From Enterococcus hulanensis (GTDB lineage: Bacteria; Bacillota; Bacilli; Lactobacillales; Enterococcaceae), in assembly GCF_005405485.1 (NCBI RefSeq), contig NZ_BJED01000008.1:124001-188000 (forward strand): 64,000 bases of DNA, written 5' to 3'. A model generated the notes under the pieces. The model saw nothing but the letters and a program-made list of their open reading frames with translations, was not told where the DNA came from and did not search any database. Shown piece after piece: positions 9,434 through 17,025 of this stretch. Both the position numbers and the translations under genes were made by a program. The number at the start of each line of letters is the position of its first letter. The stretch's first letter is position 1.

Positions 9434-9558
9434 ACAAGGTATCCTGACTTCGCTTCATCCTACTCTCCTGCCTTCCCGTTAAGTGGCAATCTAGATTTCG
9501 TCTGCTTATACAGTAGAAAGGGGCTGCTGAGGATTCTCACCTCATTCCCTTGTCCAGT
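9434..9558 (-). promoter_or_regulatory. Cobalamin (B12) riboswitch, intact copy
   Basis: Read on the minus strand the element contains, in order, GTGAGAATC, an ACAGCCCC-like paired region (CAGCCCCTTTCTACTGT), GACGAAAT, GCCACTTAAC, GGGAAGGC, and the 3' B12 box AAGTCAGGATACC. These are the conserved blocks of the cobalamin riboswitch in the right order. It lies about 75 nt upstream of a terminator hairpin and about 130 nt upstream of the ECF S-component gene, so it would repress the whole cob operon when adenosylcobalamin is abundant. Confidence 0.92.
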
Positions 9559-9580
9559 TATTAATTATTCGGTTTTTATT

Positions 9581-9599
9581 ATTATAGCAAACGTTTACA
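9581..9599 (-). promoter_or_regulatory. cre box (CcpA site) abutting the cob operon -10 box
   Basis: The minus strand reads TGTAAACGTTTGCT at 9586-9599, matching the cre consensus TGWAARCGYTWNCW at all 14 positions, and it runs straight into TATAAT at 9581-9586. No good -35 box is evident. A CcpA complex bound here would block RNA polymerase, so the cob operon is probably catabolite-repressed in addition to being riboswitch-controlled. Confidence 0.7.
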
Positions 9600-9689
9600 G
9601 TGCGGCTTCGCCTTTACAAGCAACACAGCCACATTGTGTTATCTTTTATTGCGAGAGGACAAAATATTACTATGATGACGCTTCAGTTT

Positions 9690-9800
9690 TAGTTGCCTTC
9701 ATCCTACTCTCCTGCCTTCTTGTTAAGTGGCAATCTAGATTTCGTCTGCTTATACAGTAGAAAGGGGCTGTTGAGGATTCTCACCTCATTCCCATTCATT
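9690..9800 (-). repeat. Second, partial cobalamin riboswitch copy lacking the B12 box
   Basis: Positions 9697-9793 match 9453-9549 of the intact riboswitch at 94 of 97 positions (two adjacent C/T changes in the GGGAAGGC arm and one in the CAGCCCC region). The similarity ends on the 3' side just where the intact copy reads into the B12 box, so this copy has GGATGAAGGCAAC in place of the AAGTCAGGATACC region. It looks like a tandem duplicate that has lost ligand-binding capacity, or one left as a recombination relic. Confidence 0.85.
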
Positions 9801-10067
9801 GAATGCGTTTTCTTAAATACTAAGTGACCGATCGCTAAAAAACTATTCAATCCAATCAGCTCAGCCAAAATTTGTTATTTCTTGCAAAAACAAAGCAAGA
9901 TATTGTTATTGTATCTGCTGGTGTGCTTAGAAGTGTTGATTTATCAACCATCTGATTCGCTTACAGCAAAATATTTCATTCACAATCGTTCTTTTTCCAT
10001 CACCAGCCATCTTGTCTTTTTTTTTGAAAGAAAATAAGATAGAAGAAAAGACCATTAGGAGCAGACG
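9801..10067. other. Intergenic region before the permease gene
   Basis: About 270 AT-rich bases between the decayed riboswitch copy and the plus-strand permease. I see no gene or strong hairpin. The plus-strand promoter of the permease should be near its 3' end, and a TAGGAGC ribosome site lies just before the start codon. Confidence 0.5.
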
Positions 10068-11579
10068 ATGGATAAAAAGAAATCTTCTCAAAATTTGATC
10101 TTGATCATCACTACCACGGTGTATTCATTTTCCAGTATGATTTCCGCTTTCTTTATGCTGGGAAGTCAATCGCTTATCTGGTTTTTCATTAGTGCTTTTT
10201 TCTACTTTATTCCCTATGCGTTGATCGTCGCGCAATATACTAAAAAATATGCCCATCGCTCTGGAGCAATCTATGATTGGTTAAAAGAATCGCTGTCGCC
10301 TAAAGCGGCTTTCACGACGGTTTTCCTTTGGTATAGCAGTTATTTTATTTGGATGATCAGTCTATTTATGAAACTCTTGATTCCGATATCGATTCTTCTT
10401 TTCGGAAAAGACATTACCGCCTCGATTAATTGGCTGGGAATCTCTCCGCAAATTTGGTTGGCTCTTTTATCAATTTTGGCGGTATTGTTTATCACCTGGA
10501 TGAATAAGCGCGGTTTTCAAGTTATTTTTAGATTTTTGCATATCAGCGGTTATGCTATGGTGGGGTTATTGATCCTTTCGATCATCGGCAACCTGCTGCT
10601 GATCATTAGAAATCCTGAACAAGTGGCAGAAAATATCAGTCACAGTATTTCAGTATCCAGTTTTTTCCAAGAATCATCGAGCCGTCTGCTGTCGCAGCTG
10701 CCATTCTTCATTTTCTCAATCACGGCATTTGGTGGTTTAGATACTATAGCCAGTCTGGCCGATAAGACCAAAAAAAGCCGCACGAGATTTCCCCGCGCGG
10801 TGATTATCAGCTCTTTTGTTGTCTTGCTGCTGTATGTCAGCGGAATTATTCTTTGGAGCTGTGCGAACAATATCGAAGGTTTGCGAAATACGACTTCCCT
10901 TCATCTAGGTAATCTCATGTATGGGGTAATGGAACAGCTGGCTAAAACTTTAGCGGCGAGCTTCCAGCTTTCCGCCAGTCATAGTTATTTATTAACGCAG
11001 CTTTTTATTCGCTATACGGCCTTGACGATGGGACTGGCATACTTAAGTCTGCTAAGTTCGATCAGTTATGGTCCTTTGAAAAGTTTGCTCAAAAGTACGC
11101 CTAAAATCTTTTGGCCAAAGTTTTCAGCGCTTAATAAAAACCAGATGCCAGAGAATGCACTCTGGATTCAAGCGATCCTTATCTCGTTATTTATTGGTTT
11201 GCTCTCTTTTAGCAACACCTTCTTAGCGGAATTGTTCAATCAACTGACTTATATGACAAATGTTTCGCGGGCGATTCCTTACTTTATCGTTGCGGCGAGC
11301 TTTCCATTCTCTTTGAGGAAGAAGGTTATTCAAAAGGAATCGTTGATTATTAAGAATAACTCTCTGAATTATCTATTCTCTATTAGTGTGTGCCTGTGTA
11401 TTTTTGTGGCGATCGCTTTTCAAATTTACGAGCCGTTGAAATTGGGCAATTACTTGAACTTTTCTACATTGCTTTTAGGGCCGGTATTCTTTGGTGTCCT
11501 TTCACACTTCATCTATTTTCATTTGGAACAAAAGAAGGCAGTGCTAAGTCTTTCTGAACAAAATAATGAACAGCGTTAG
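10068..11579 (+). CDS. APC-family amino acid permease (YjeM/GadC-like)
   Basis: A 503-residue polytopic membrane protein with about twelve hydrophobic segments and short charged loops, of the amino acid-polyamine-organocation superfamily. The N-terminal segment TTVYSFSSMISAFFMLG replaces the common GxG motif of helix 1, and the FSITAFGGLDTIASLADKTKK stretch near residue 220-240 (helix 6 and following loop) resembles glutamate/GABA-antiporter-like and YjeM-like permeases. The substrate cannot be told from sequence. The gene is followed after 30 nt by a precorrin-2 dehydrogenase gene on the same strand, so the two may be cotranscribed, although a functional link is not obvious. Confidence 0.8.
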   Translation: MDKKKSSQNLILIITTTVYSFSSMISAFFMLGSQSLIWFFISAFFYFIPYALIVAQYTKKYAHRSGAIYDWLKESLSPKAAFTTVFLWYSSYFIWMISLFMKLLIPISILLFGKDITASINWLGISPQIWLALLSILAVLFITWMNKRGFQVIFRFLHISGYAMVGLLILSIIGNLLLIIRNPEQVAENISHSISVSSFFQESSSRLLSQLPFFIFSITAFGGLDTIASLADKTKKSRTRFPRAVIISSFVVLLLYVSGIILWSCANNIEGLRNTTSLHLGNLMYGVMEQLAKTLAASFQLSASHSYLLTQLFIRYTALTMGLAYLSLLSSISYGPLKSLLKSTPKIFWPKFSALNKNQMPENALWIQAILISLFIGLLSFSNTFLAELFNQLTYMTNVSRAIPYFIVAASFPFSLRKKVIQKESLIIKNNSLNYLFSISVCLCIFVAIAFQIYEPLKLGNYLNFSTLLLGPVFFGVLSHFIYFHLEQKKAVLSLSEQNNEQR

Positions 11580-11609
11580 GGTAAATTAGGAAACAAAGGA
11601 GTTAAGCCG

Positions 11610-12062
11610 ATGTATCCAATTCTAATTGATATCAAGCAGTTTTCGATTCTAGTAGTCGGTGGTGGAAAGATCGCCACTAGAAAGGTCTGCGGATTAATTG
11701 AAGCAGGTGCAAAGCCTACTGTTATTTCGCCAAATTTTTCCGATACCTTACTGAATGCCAAAAAAAGTGGGTCTGTCGTATTACGTGAGCGCTCCTTTCA
11801 ATATGGAGATACCAAGAGCTTTCAAATCATTTTTATCTGCACGAATAACAAAGCGGTTAATCAGGCGATCTTAAATGAGACTACTCCTCGTCAACTCGTA
11901 AACGATACGACAAATCAGTACAACAGCAACTTCTTCAACATGGCCTTGATCAAAGAAAAGGACTTTGGCATTGCTTTAACGACTAAGGGGAAAAATCCTG
12001 CGAAAACCAAACTTCTAAAGCAGAAACTTCGCAGCTTGTTAAAAGGTATTTCTTTAGATTAA
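11610..12062 (+). CDS. Precorrin-2 dehydrogenase (SirC / CysG N-terminal domain-like)
   Basis: NAD-dependent oxidation of precorrin-2 to sirohydrochlorin, the step before cobalt insertion in the anaerobic B12 pathway and before iron insertion for siroheme. The 150-residue protein starts with YPILIDIKQFSILVVGGGKIATRK, a Rossmann glycine motif typical of the family, followed by FIICTNNKAVNQAI-like and NDTTNQYNSNFFNMALI segments. It is shorter than most homologues (about 200), keeping the dehydrogenase domain and little of the helical C-terminal domain. It lies outside the riboswitch-controlled operon and on the other strand; an AAAGGAG site precedes the ATG. Confidence 0.85.
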   Translation: MYPILIDIKQFSILVVGGGKIATRKVCGLIEAGAKPTVISPNFSDTLLNAKKSGSVVLRERSFQYGDTKSFQIIFICTNNKAVNQAILNETTPRQLVNDTTNQYNSNFFNMALIKEKDFGIALTTKGKNPAKTKLLKQKLRSLLKGISLD

Positions 12063-12119
12063 AAAAACGCTTGGATGCAAGATTCCGATTTAGGAAAAGT
12101 CGCATCCAAGCGTTTTTTA
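12061..12119. terminator. Bidirectional terminator
   Basis: A near-perfect inverted repeat (AAAAAACGCTTGGATGC ... GCATCCAAGCGTTTTTT) with a ~24-nt loop lies between convergent sirC-like and tetR genes. It has A/T runs on both sides, so it can serve both; the tetR stop codon lies within its 3' flank. Confidence 0.9.
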
Positions 12120-12689
12120 GTTCAGCCCATTAACAAAGCGGGCAACTGCATGAGTAACAAAAACTTCTTTATCTTTTTGGTACTGCTCATGGCTGGCATA
12201 AGCATTTAAGAACGCAAAGCCGATCATACTTGAAAAGATCAATTCCGCGGTTTCTTTCGGATCGCTGATCTCAATGATCTTCTTTTCCTCCATCTTAATT
12301 AAGTAGTCTTGGATTACCTGTATAAAGGAGGTAGGGATTTTTTGGATATACGGCAGTGTTTCTTGATAAATTTCTTGTGCCCGCAGTCCAATGGAAAAAC
12401 GAACGATTTCTGGTGTCACCTGTTCAAAATATTCTTCCATGATCATGGACAGATCTTTTGCAAGTTCCCATTGAAATCGATCAAAAATATCCTTGCTTAC
12501 AGTGGGAGTCCAATCAGCTTCTTTTAAAGTCGTCAGTAATAATTCCTTTTTGGTGCCAAATTGGCGGAACACTGTCGCCTCATTCACCTGCGCTTTTCTT
12601 GCTATATCCTTCGTGGTCATGTCTCTGTAACCTTTTTCTACGATCAAGCTTTTGGTCGCTGCCATGATATTGGTTCGGGTGTTTTTCAT
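12117..12689 (-). CDS. TetR-family transcriptional regulator
   Basis: A 190-residue regulator with an N-terminal helix-turn-helix (IMAATKSLIVEKGYRDMT, then DIARKAQVNEATVFRQFGTKKEL around residues 25-50) and a C-terminal helical ligand-binding domain. It is 11 nt downstream of ilvN and seems to be the third gene of an ilvB-ilvN-tetR transcript. TetR regulators commonly control their own operon; a 16-nt inverted repeat at the ilvB promoter is a candidate operator. The ligand is unknown, and a link to acetolactate or branched-chain metabolism is inferred only from position. Confidence 0.88.
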   Translation of the reverse strand: MKNTRTNIMAATKSLIVEKGYRDMTTKDIARKAQVNEATVFRQFGTKKELLLTTLKEADWTPTVSKDIFDRFQWELAKDLSMIMEEYFEQVTPEIVRFSIGLRAQEIYQETLPYIQKIPTSFIQVIQDYLIKMEEKKIIEISDPKETAELIFSSMIGFAFLNAYASHEQYQKDKEVFVTHAVARFVNGLN

Positions 12690-12700
12690 TTTACTTTTCT

Positions 12701-13198
12701 TTACTCCTTTGTAAGGCTGGCAATCGCCACGCTTCCTCCGCGAATCACCTCAAATTCCTTTGAAATGGACTGAAGTTCGTCGAGCAATTTATTATTCAGC
12801 CCTTCAGTGTTGCTGCTTTCGATCAGCAGTTCATTTGCCGTGCGATCAGTAATCTCAAAGGATACACGCTTTTGCAGATTTATTAGTTTAGAATCGAGCG
12901 CTTCATAGTACTTGAGTTTTACATACATCACTTCTTTTGCATGAATCGGAATGTTGCTGTAATCGATCACTTGAATCACTTCAATCATGTTGCTCAATTG
13001 ATGTTTGACTTGTTCAAACGTTCGATTATCGCTGTAAAGACTAATTGTCATGCGAGAGGTATCCGCAGATTCCGTTTCACCAACTGTCAAACTATTTAAA
13101 TTATACAATTTTCCCGAGAATAAACCAGCGACTCTTGCCAAAACTCCTATTTCATTTTCGACATAGACACTCAACCATTTCTGTTCGATTTTATTCAT
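12701..13198 (-). CDS. ilvN: Acetolactate synthase small (regulatory) subunit
   Basis: ACT-domain regulatory subunit that activates the catalytic subunit and gives valine feedback control. The 165-residue protein starts MNKIEQKWLSVYVENEIGVLARVAGLFSGKL-like, the typical IlvN/IlvH ACT signature, with NLNSLTVGETE and RMTISLYSDN following. I choose the ATG at 13198, preceded by AAAGGA; the upstream TTG in frame is less likely. It overlaps the ilvB 3' end by 8 nt, so the subunits are translationally coupled. Confidence 0.9.
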   Translation of the reverse strand: MNKIEQKWLSVYVENEIGVLARVAGLFSGKLYNLNSLTVGETESADTSRMTISLYSDNRTFEQVKHQLSNMIEVIQVIDYSNIPIHAKEVMYVKLKYYEALDSKLINLQKRVSFEITDRTANELLIESSNTEGLNNKLLDELQSISKEFEVIRGGSVAIASLTKE

Positions 13199-14870
13199 AA
13201 ACAATCATTTCCTTTAAGCTATGACCTGGGGCAACGATCGGCATGACTTTTTGTTCAGTTGCTAACATAAATTCCAATACAAAGGTTCTATCCTTCATTT
13301 GCTTGGCTCGAAGAAAGGCCTCATCGATTTGTTCTTCACTCGTGATTCTCAGCCCATCCGCACCGTAACTGTGAGCCAACGCTAAGAAGTCAGGAATATA
13401 TTGTTTATCATCTTCCTTTAGCATGGTGTAGGAATAACACTTTTCATAAAACATCTCCTGCCACTGCCGGACATTTCCTAAGCAGCTATTATTGAAAATA
13501 CAGATGATGATTGGGATTTTTTCTATCATTACAGTGGCAAGCTCCTGCAGATTCATTTGAAAGCCGCCATCTCCGGTAATCGTTAAGACAGCTTTTTGGG
13601 GATTTCCCAGCTTTGCGCCGATCGCGGCGGGAAATCCGAAGCCCATTGTCCCTAAGCCTCCTGAAGTCAGCAGTTGTCTATCTTTCGTCACTTCTAAAAA
13701 TTGCGTGGTCCAAAGCTGATTTTGTCCTACGTCAGTGACTACGATCGCATCAGAAAAATGTTCATTGATTTTCTTTATGATTTTCTCTGGGGTCAAGCCA
13801 GCCTCTTCCATATGAAGCGGAAAAGCTGTAGCCAGTTTTTTAATCTCCTGCAGCCAGTTGTTTTGACACTTCGTAATTGATAGAGTCGTAATCCTAGGCA
13901 GCACCTCTTTAATATCGCCAACAAGCTCCACACAGGCATCGATATTTTTGTTGATTGTAGCAGGATCAATATCTAGATGAATTATTTTGGCAGAAGGACA
14001 GAAGGTTGCCGCATTTCCCGTCACTCGATCATTTAAACGAGTTCCCAATGCCAAGATCGCATCACTTTTGGTAAGTGCTTGATTTGCCGCATAGCTGCCG
14101 TGAATCCCGACATTGCCCACATAATTAGCGTGGTCGCTGGGCAAGGCACCTTTTCCCATAATCGTAGACACAACCATAATTTTCGTCTTTTCAACAAACG
14201 CCAGTAACTCTTCGTAAGCCTTTCCACGATGAACTCCGCCGCCAATCAATACAATTGGTTTTTCAGCATGATTCAAAATATCGGCCGCTTCTTTTATTTT
14301 TTCAGTTGGAATGTGTTGCTTTTTTTGTCCGCCGCGAATTTCAACTGTTTCTGGATAGCTTTCTGAACCAAGTTCTTGCTGAATATTTTTAGGGATGTCC
14401 ACCACTACGACACCAGGCTTTCCTGACTGCGCAATCACAAAAGCCTTTTTTAAAATCATTCCTAAATCTGCTCTCTTCTTAACAGTCACCGCATATTTGG
14501 CAATCGAACGACTAATTCCTACCATATCGACCTCTTGAAAAGCGTCCTTTCCAATCAAATGGGTCGACACCTGTCCTGTAATGCAAACTAATGGAGAAGA
14601 ATCATATCCTGCCGTAGCAATTCCCGTGATCAAGTTGGTGGCTCCCGGTCCGCTTGTCACCATACAGACGCCAACTTTTCCTGTAGAACGAGCATAACCG
14701 TCCGCCGCGTGGATCAGTCCCTGCTCGTGTCGCGGCAATACTACTCGAAACTCCTCTCTTTGATAAAGTGCATCAAACAAATCAATCGCCTGTCCTCCTG
14801 GATAAGCAAAACAGACTTCAACCTGCTCTTTTACAAGTGACTTAACAACCAATTCAGCTCCCGAAATCAT
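13191..14870 (-). CDS. ilvB: Acetolactate synthase large (catalytic) subunit
   Basis: Thiamine-diphosphate enzyme condensing two pyruvates to 2-acetolactate (or pyruvate and 2-oxobutyrate). The 559-residue protein shows CFAYPGGQAIDLFDAL and the catalytic Glu in LPRHEQGLIHAADGYAR near residue 48, TSGPGATNLITGIA, the FAD-associated central domain, and the ThDP motif ITGDGGFQMNLQEL-(23-27)-NN near residue 430-460. Pairing with an ACT subunit marks it as the anabolic type rather than catabolic AlsS. No ilvC, ilvD or ilvA is present in the window. A GGAGG site precedes the ATG. Confidence 0.94.
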   Translation of the reverse strand: MISGAELVVKSLVKEQVEVCFAYPGGQAIDLFDALYQREEFRVVLPRHEQGLIHAADGYARSTGKVGVCMVTSGPGATNLITGIATAGYDSSPLVCITGQVSTHLIGKDAFQEVDMVGISRSIAKYAVTVKKRADLGMILKKAFVIAQSGKPGVVVVDIPKNIQQELGSESYPETVEIRGGQKKQHIPTEKIKEAADILNHAEKPIVLIGGGVHRGKAYEELLAFVEKTKIMVVSTIMGKGALPSDHANYVGNVGIHGSYAANQALTKSDAILALGTRLNDRVTGNAATFCPSAKIIHLDIDPATINKNIDACVELVGDIKEVLPRITTLSITKCQNNWLQEIKKLATAFPLHMEEAGLTPEKIIKKINEHFSDAIVVTDVGQNQLWTTQFLEVTKDRQLLTSGGLGTMGFGFPAAIGAKLGNPQKAVLTITGDGGFQMNLQELATVMIEKIPIIICIFNNSCLGNVRQWQEMFYEKCYSYTMLKEDDKQYIPDFLALAHSYGADGLRITSEEQIDEAFLRAKQMKDRTFVLEFMLATEQKVMPIVAPGHSLKEMIVYE

Positions 14871-14890
14871 TTTTTCCGCCTCCTAATTAT

Positions 14891-14936
14891 GCAAGTATTG
14901 ACTTGCGTTTTACAGAAAGGCCAGATGGATTGTCAA
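14891..14936 (-). promoter_or_regulatory. ilvB promoter with adjoining inverted repeat (candidate TetR operator)
   Basis: On the minus strand, TTGACA (14931-14936) and TAAAAC (14907-14912) are separated by 18 nt. Directly downstream of the -10 box lies GCAAGT-CAAT-ACTTGC (14891-14906), a perfect inverted repeat with 6-bp arms that would cover the transcription start. This is a good position for repression, and the operon ends with a tetR gene; the pairing is my inference. Confidence 0.6.
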
Positions 14937-14946
14937 GCGTTTTCAA

Positions 14947-14977
14947 AAGAAAAAGACCGTTCACTCGAAACGATCTT
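14947..14977 (-). terminator. Terminator after tenA
   Basis: Minus-strand hairpin with arms AAGATCGTT and AACGGTCTT (14969-14977 and 14953-14961) followed by a short T run, located just after the tenA stop codon. Confidence 0.8.
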
Positions 14978-14985
14978 CTTTCGGA

Positions 14986-15642
14986 TTACCATTTTTCTAA
15001 ATTCGTCGCCATTTCCCAAAATGCGTATTCCATTTTACTGCTGATTACAAAAGCTTCAATCATTTGCTGCTGTTCTTTTGCTGACGCTTCTTGGTAGAGT
15101 CGATCTAACAGCGCGCGCTCTTTTTTGATTCCTTCAGCTGCGGCTTCCCCTGCATAAGTCTCGATCCATCGCTGGTATAACGGATGAGGTGAGCCTGTCT
15201 CGATCAAACGAACTCCTATTTCTTGATAAAGCCAAGCGCAAGGGAGCATTCCGGCATAAGCCGTCTTGAATGTGCCGTCGATCAGCTGACGATACATATG
15301 AGAGACATAATTATAGGCGGTTGGTGCGACTGGAGTTGCTAGGATTTCTTCTTCCGTGATGTTTAGTTCAGTAAAGAATTCCTCGCGAATCGCCAATTCA
15401 CCCAGCTTAAGGTTTTCCGCATTTTCCTGTAGCTGTGCTTGTACTTCTTTGTCATCCGTTTGTTCGGCAATATAGCTGTAAAGCTTGCTGAAATGCTCAA
15501 GGTAATAGCGGTCTTGCAGCAAGTAATAACGAAATATCTCTGGTGCCAAATCTCCGGCGGCCAACGATTGGACAAAGGGATGTTCAAAGCTGCCTTCCCA
15601 AAATACCGCTGCTTCTTTTCGTGCCAAGTCTGTAAATGTCAT
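14986..15642 (-). CDS. tenA: TenA, aminopyrimidine aminohydrolase (thiaminase II)
   Basis: Salvages the thiamine pyrimidine by hydrolysing aminopyrimidine derivatives or thiamine to 4-amino-5-hydroxymethyl-2-methylpyrimidine. The 218-residue all-helical protein has HPFVQSLAAGDLAPEIFRYYLLQDRYYLEHFSK at residues 21-53, with the expected Asp-Tyr-Tyr pocket residues, LPCAWLYQEIG with the nucleophilic Cys near residue 135, and YAGEAAAEGI near residue 165. A GAAGGAGAA ribosome site precedes the ATG. A TPP riboswitch and two terminators stand upstream, so it is a monocistronic thiamine-repressed gene. Confidence 0.95.
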   Translation of the reverse strand: MTFTDLARKEAAVFWEGSFEHPFVQSLAAGDLAPEIFRYYLLQDRYYLEHFSKLYSYIAEQTDDKEVQAQLQENAENLKLGELAIREEFFTELNITEEEILATPVAPTAYNYVSHMYRQLIDGTFKTAYAGMLPCAWLYQEIGVRLIETGSPHPLYQRWIETYAGEAAAEGIKKERALLDRLYQEASAKEQQQMIEAFVISSKMEYAFWEMATNLEKW

Positions 15643-15722
15643 GCATGTTCTCCTTCTCTGTTAAAAATTTGAGTTCCTTCCATAAAAACAACTGCGGCCA
15701 ACAACCTTCCCTAACGCAACAT

Positions 15723-15756
15723 AAAAAACCCCCTCTTTTACGAATGAAAAGGAGGC
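15723..15756 (-). terminator. Terminator hairpin in the tenA leader, proximal
   Basis: On the minus strand arms CCTCCTTTT and AAAAGAGGGG pair around a small loop and are followed by a T run. It lies between the riboswitch and tenA. With the distal hairpin at 15783-15812 it gives two successive stop signals in the leader. Confidence 0.75.
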
Positions 15757-15782
15757 TCCTATGTTGGAAAAAGCATACATAA

Positions 15783-15812
15783 GAAAACCCGACCGCAAAT
15801 AAGCGATCGGGT
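15783..15812 (-). terminator. Terminator hairpin in the tenA leader, TPP riboswitch platform
   Basis: Minus-strand CCCGATCGC-TTATTT-GCGGTCGGG followed by TTTTCTT. It lies about 20 nt after the TPP aptamer and is the likely expression platform: TPP binding would favour it and stop transcription before tenA. Confidence 0.85.
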
Positions 15813-15831
15813 GCAAATTTCTAAAACATCA

Positions 15832-15904
15832 CACATTCCCTGCGTCAGTTCTAACTGTTTCAGGTTCAATGGGTATAATCTCAGCTCTAAAAGCACCCCT
15901 AGTG
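15832..15904 (-). promoter_or_regulatory. TPP (thi-box) riboswitch
   Basis: The minus strand reads GGGGTGCTTTT ... GCTGAGA ... ACCC ... GAACCTGAAACAGTTAG ... GCGTAGGGA-like (GACGCAGGGAATGTG), the conserved thi-box order. A possible extended -10 promoter, TGCTATACT, lies about 20 nt upstream (near 15919-15927). The element controls tenA through downstream terminators. Confidence 0.93.
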
Positions 15905-15972
15905 TCATTCAATTACTAAAAGTATAGCATACCTTTTTAGAAAAAACGATTCCATTTAAGGTATTTCAACAA

Positions 15973-16881
15973 CTAGTCGAAGATTTTTGATTCTTTTACA
16001 AGCACTGCACTGGGAGTTAACGTTGCTTCCGCGATTGACTTTCCGGTATTTTTTAAGTACGCCTTCACTAGCTGATAGCCGATAGTATAGCCGGCATTTC
16101 TCGAAAGTCCGACTGGCTGATATCCCTGCTCTCTTGCTACTTCATCACCATACATATAAGCTGAAACTTGATCAAACCCGCGCGCTTCACGCCCATCCTT
16201 CATTACTTCGATCGTATATTCCAGCTCCTCCTCATCGTACTCCTGCACCCACGGACCGCGATGCTCGATACCATAAAGCTCCTCAGCGAAAACTTCTGCC
16301 AAGCCTTCGATCACTAAATAATCCTCGACACTCACATCTCCATGATTAAATGGTTCATAAGTAAAGCGAACATTATGATTGAATTCGTGTGCTAAGGCGG
16401 ACTTCAAGCACGTACGATTAAAATCGTTCGGCACAACAATCAATAGCATGTATCCGGGTATCCCGCCAAATCCGCTATACCCTTCACTCGCCATCAATAC
16501 CTTATTTTCCGGATCGCCCAATAAAATATCTACAATGAATTCATTTACTGGAATTTGATAGCCGATTTCACTGAAGAGCTGCGCGCTTTCGACAATAACT
16601 TCACTGCACTCATTGAAAATATTGGTTTTGCTTAACGTTTCTACTTTGGACTCAATTAACTCGATGCTTTTTCGCGGTGTCCAGATGCCCAGCATTTCCG
16701 AAGCCATCACCACGTCATAGCCTCCAGGTGTTTTAGGCGTGAGCGGCGCATTCAAATAACGCCACATCCCTTCAAGCGGCCGCATCAGCTCATAACGAAA
16801 AGCCTGCTCATCCACTGTTTCCTGCAGACACTTTCTGTAAAAAGACAGTGAATCCACGATCGTAACTTTCAACTCATTCAT
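15973..16881 (-). CDS. DUF2268 family predicted zinc-dependent protease (YjaZ-like)
   Basis: A 302-residue soluble protein with the metallopeptidase-like LKSALAHEFNHNVRFTYE motif (HExxH-related HEFNH) near residue 165, and a glutamate-rich VIEGLAEVFAEELYG segment about 30 residues later that could supply the third zinc ligand. This layout fits the DUF2268 family. The C-terminus has a YTIGYQLVKAYL helix. Start chosen at the ATG at 16881, preceded by GGAGGGG; an upstream in-frame start lacks this. It has no signal peptide, so it probably acts in the cytoplasm. Its substrate is unknown. Confidence 0.8.
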   Translation of the reverse strand: MNELKVTIVDSLSFYRKCLQETVDEQAFRYELMRPLEGMWRYLNAPLTPKTPGGYDVVMASEMLGIWTPRKSIELIESKVETLSKTNIFNECSEVIVESAQLFSEIGYQIPVNEFIVDILLGDPENKVLMASEGYSGFGGIPGYMLLIVVPNDFNRTCLKSALAHEFNHNVRFTYEPFNHGDVSVEDYLVIEGLAEVFAEELYGIEHRGPWVQEYDEEELEYTIEVMKDGREARGFDQVSAYMYGDEVAREQGYQPVGLSRNAGYTIGYQLVKAYLKNTGKSIAEATLTPSAVLVKESKIFD

Positions 16882-17025
16882 TTTGAACCCCTCCTTGCTT
16901 TTTATCATAATGGTTGACGTTGCGTGAAGGTCAAGAAAAAGATAGCAATTATCTAAATCGGGTTTCGCAACTATATTTGCAAACGTTTTATAATTATGTT
17001 AGCATTTATATAAAGAGGTGATCTA

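Noticed and set aside
14871-14985. T-box leader for ilvB
   Set aside because: The leader is only about 20-30 nt long and shows no AGGGTGGNACCGCG-like motif.
16976-16992. cre-like TGCAAACGTTTTAT upstream of the DUF2087 gene
   Set aside because: Two mismatches including an otherwise invariant C; it cannot be distinguished from chance in AT-rich DNA.
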